7,850 nucleotides of DNA from Spirochaetota bacterium (lineage in GTDB: Bacteria > Spirochaetota > UBA12135 > COTS27), in contig JAUXHF010000085.1 in NCBI GenBank assembly GCA_030621685.1, forward strand, positions 1 to 7,850, given 5' to 3'. The notes under the pieces were generated by a model. That model searched no databases. It was not told the DNA's origin and saw nothing but the letters and a program-made list of their open reading frames with translations. Positions 5,971 through 7,850 of this stretch are shown in pieces (positions within the stretch are counted from its first letter, which is position 1; every line of letters begins with the position of its first letter). The translations under genes were made by a program, and so were the position numbers.

Positions 5971-7850
5971 TCATCATCTGATTCTACCGATCTAAATGAT
6001 AATGATAGTAGCCTTATAAACGCCTTGCCAGATTTGCAAATTACAGCTATTTACCCAGATAAAGAAATTTCAGTGGAGCATGACCTTGTGCTTCAGGTAG
6101 AGCTGAATTCTCAATTTATGATTGAAGCTCTATCCATAGATAATGAAGAGGGCGAATTATCAAAAAAAATTGAAATTAGCGGAGAGGAGTACGATATCAC
6201 TAAGGAAAAACTTTATATGATCTCCTATTCAGTTGAAGATAAATACGGAGCGATAAATATTGTAATCTTTTACGTAAATGTATACTCACCGCCTAGCATA
6301 ACAGCAGAGCTTACTAGAAATGGTCTAAGCACGCAAATTGAAGACGGCACGAGCATCAGCATCAGCCAAAAAGATATATATAGCTTAGAAGTTAAAGCCG
6401 AAGATTCAAAAGACGGTGACATAACTGAACATTTACAGCTTTCAAGCGATGACCCTGATATTCAAAAGCCGGGAGTACATGAATTTTTTTATAGCGTTAC
6501 GGATAGCGACAATCATGAAAGCAGCCTTTCTTTTGAAATTATAGTGGAAGGGCAGCCTAAGATATCCGCTCGTTTTCAAGATACTCCAATAGAAGAAAAC
6601 TCTTTAGTAAGAATAAGCGCCGGCAGTGTTTTTGATCCTGTGATCACGGCTAGCGATTATGAAGATGGCGACATAAGTCATTTAATTCAGGCGCCCACTC
6701 TTCCCAATACCGATACAAGTGGTAGCTACACGCTATCGTATTCTGTTGAAGACAGCGCAAGAAATCTTGAGACATTTTCATTTGAATTAAATGTTGAATC
6801 TAACCCCTTTATCACCTTGCGCTGGCAAGATGCTATCATTGATGAAGGCGATATTATTACGATAGCCCAAAACAGTGTTTTCGAACCTATCGCTAGCGCT
6901 ATGGATCCTGAAGATGGTGATATTAGCTCTCAAATCCAAATACCCAGCTATACAACTAGCAGCTTAGGCGAGCAAGAACTGCAGTACTCTGTTACAGATA
7001 GCGATGGAAACAGTTTTTCGATATCTTTTACACTTAATGTAAAAGCTCTTCCTTATATCATGCTATCTTGGAATAATAACATAATTCAAGAGGATGAAAT
7101 TATTGAAATAGAACAATATCAAGAGTTTAATCCCTTAGCCACAGCTTATGATATTGATGATGGCTCGCTCAATGATAAAATAGTAAAACCTGAAATTCAT
7201 ACTGCTATGATAGGGATAAGTACCCTTGTCTACTCGGTTAGTGATAGCGATGCCAATACAGTAACTTTCTCTTTCTTTCTTTCTATTTTACCCGACAGCA
7301 CCGCCCCAAGCATTGCAGCCGCTACAGATTGCCCCACCCTGCCCGCTCAGTCCATCCAGCTGGGACAAGCCTACGCCCTGCCAAGCTCCATATTGGCTAG
7401 CGATGCTGCCTCTTCAACCTTAAGCCTCAGCGTGAAATTAACGAGTAGCAGCGGAGCGGAAATCGCTACAGCTTCCGGCGACCTAAGCAGCCCATATTCC
7501 ATCACGCCAAGCTCTCATCTCTTTGCCTCATCCGGCCCCAAACAAATTTTCTACATCTTCAGCGATGACGCCGGCAACAGCGCTAGCTGCTCTTTCGCCG
7601 TAAACGTAACCCCCGACAGCACCCCCCCAAGTATTTCAGCCGCTACAGATTGCTCCACCCTACCCGTCCAATCCATCGAGCTGGGACAAGCCTACACTTT
7701 GCCAAACTCCATATTTGCTAGCGATGCTGCCTCTTCAGACTTAAGCCTCAGCGTGAAATTAACCAGCAGCAGCGGCGCAGAAATCGCTACGGCCTCTGGA
7801 GATTTATCTGTTGTAGGATATACACTTAGTCCGCCTAGTTATACCAGCAC
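5890..7850 (+). CDS. Large repeat-rich surface lipoprotein (DUF5011/Ig-like), 3' end outside window
   Basis: The frame is open for 653 codons from ATG 5890 to the window edge without a stop. Residues 1-26 form a signal peptide (Lys at 3, 4 and 10, hydrophobic 11-25). Cys27 in FVSCSSSD is a loose lipobox, so a lipid-anchored envelope protein is predicted. A Ser/Asp/Asn-rich spacer follows. Five Ig-like repeats of about 83 residues then occupy about 47-467, and a different 107-residue repeat begins at 468. Such proteins usually act in adhesion or surface display; ligand and partner cannot be inferred. The acidic motifs could bind calcium as in cadherin-like domains. The ATG lacks a Shine-Dalgarno and overlaps a possible leader stop. 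The gene is divergent from ilvE. An exact family name is uncertain. Confidence 0.88.
   Translation, partial: MNKKSNHFTKIILFSLITAGFFYFVSCSSSDSTDLNDNDSSLINALPDLQITAIYPDKEISVEHDLVLQVELNSQFMIEALSIDNEEGELSKKIEISGEEYDITKEKLYMISYSVEDKYGAINIVIFYVNVYSPPSITAELTRNGLSTQIEDGTSISISQKDIYSLEVKAEDSKDGDITEHLQLSSDDPDIQKPGVHEFFYSVTDSDNHESSLSFEIIVEGQPKISARFQDTPIEENSLVRISAGSVFDPVITASDYEDGDISHLIQAPTLPNTDTSGSYTLSYSVEDSARNLETFSFELNVESNPFITLRWQDAIIDEGDIITIAQNSVFEPIASAMDPEDGDISSQIQIPSYTTSSLGEQELQYSVTDSDGNSFSISFTLNVKALPYIMLSWNNNIIQEDEIIEIEQYQEFNPLATAYDIDDGSLNDKIVKPEIHTAMIGISTLVYSVSDSDANTVTFSFFLSILPDSTAPSIAAATDCPTLPAQSIQLGQAYALPSSILASDAASSTLSLSVKLTSSSGAEIATASGDLSSPYSITPSSHLFASSGPKQIFYIFSDDAGNSASCSFAVNVTPDSTPPSISAATDCSTLPVQSIELGQAYTLPNSIFASDAASSDLSLSVKLTSSSGAEIATASGDLSVVGYTLSPPSYTS
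6028..7290 (+). repeat. Five tandem DUF5011/cadherin-like Ig repeats (about 83 aa each)
   Basis: The units cover roughly residues 47-131, 134-219, 222-302, 305-384 and 387-467. Each ends with Tyr-Ser-Val-x-Asp followed by a Phe-rich strand. YSVxD starts at residues 113, 201, 284, 366 and 448, so the last four are 82-83 apart. The mid-unit acidic motif is DGDI at 175, EDGDI at 258 and 341, and the decayed DDGSL at 423. In unit 1 it is only NEEGEL. The units are diverged in DNA and AT-rich, so they are old duplications. Confidence 0.8.
7291..7611 (+). repeat. 107-residue Ala/Ser-rich repeat, copy A
   Basis: Codons 468-574 begin with PDSTAPSI and contain Cys481 (TDC) and Cys567 (ASCSF), which may form a disulfide within the unit. 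GC content is about 55-65% in sampled lines, against near 28% for the line at 7081 upstream. The fold may again be Ig-like (HYR-like opening D-S-T-x-P-S-I) but is not certain. Confidence 0.8.
7612..7850 (+). repeat. 107-residue Ala/Ser-rich repeat, copy B (partial)
   Basis: Codons 575 onward restart with PDSTPPSI, exactly 321 bp after copy A, and Cys588 aligns with Cys481. A hand count over the first 198 bp gives about 29 differences (about 85% identity) and 57 of 66 residues equal. After GDLS the two copies stop aligning well. The rest lies beyond the window. Confidence 0.8.

Overview
The window is AT-rich bacterial DNA with dense coding. It holds one leftward gene cluster, a 552-bp intergenic region and the start of a large rightward surface-protein gene. 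The host uses the classical o-succinylbenzoate menaquinone pathway (MenD) and makes lipoproteins. Strong Shine-Dalgarno sequences are missing before most genes. I cannot place the organism: the MFS carrier and the aminotransferase vaguely recall PVC-type or deltaproteobacterial-type proteins, but this is only an impression.

Layout from left to right. Positions 1-129 (minus strand) hold the first 43 codons of an unidentified exported protein that runs off the left edge. Positions 130-347 are intergenic, with a candidate promoter for that gene, a weak AT-rich hairpin behind the MFS gene and short direct repeats. Positions 348-5337 (minus strand) are a compact run transcribed in the order ilvE, ubiE, menD, MFS transporter. 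The gaps are 21, 3 and 61 bp, so one operon is likely. MenD makes SEPHCHC, an early committed menaquinone intermediate. UbiE/MenG makes the final C-methylation of demethylmenaquinone. IlvE supplies branched-chain amino acids. The substrate of the MFS carrier is unknown.

Positions 5338-5889 separate the divergent genes and are rich in structure. They contain four tandem 11-bp repeats, an inverted repeat, a 15-bp palindrome, a hairpin with two alternative left arms, a tandem GGCA(A)CAATATAGG element and an exact 14-mer present twice. This is the most densely patterned noncoding stretch in the window.

From 5890 to the right edge runs an open reading frame with no stop, encoding a predicted lipoprotein. 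It has a signal peptide with a Cys at residue 27, then five repeats of about 83 residues of the DUF5011/cadherin-like Ig type (xDGDI and YSVxD motifs). At 7291 it switches abruptly to a different, GC-rich, Ala/Ser-rich repeat of 107 residues; one full copy and most of a second are visible. The composition jump inside one gene, with high DNA identity between copies, suggests recent repeat amplification or domain acquisition. I saw no tRNA, rRNA, CRISPR array, transposase or integrase.
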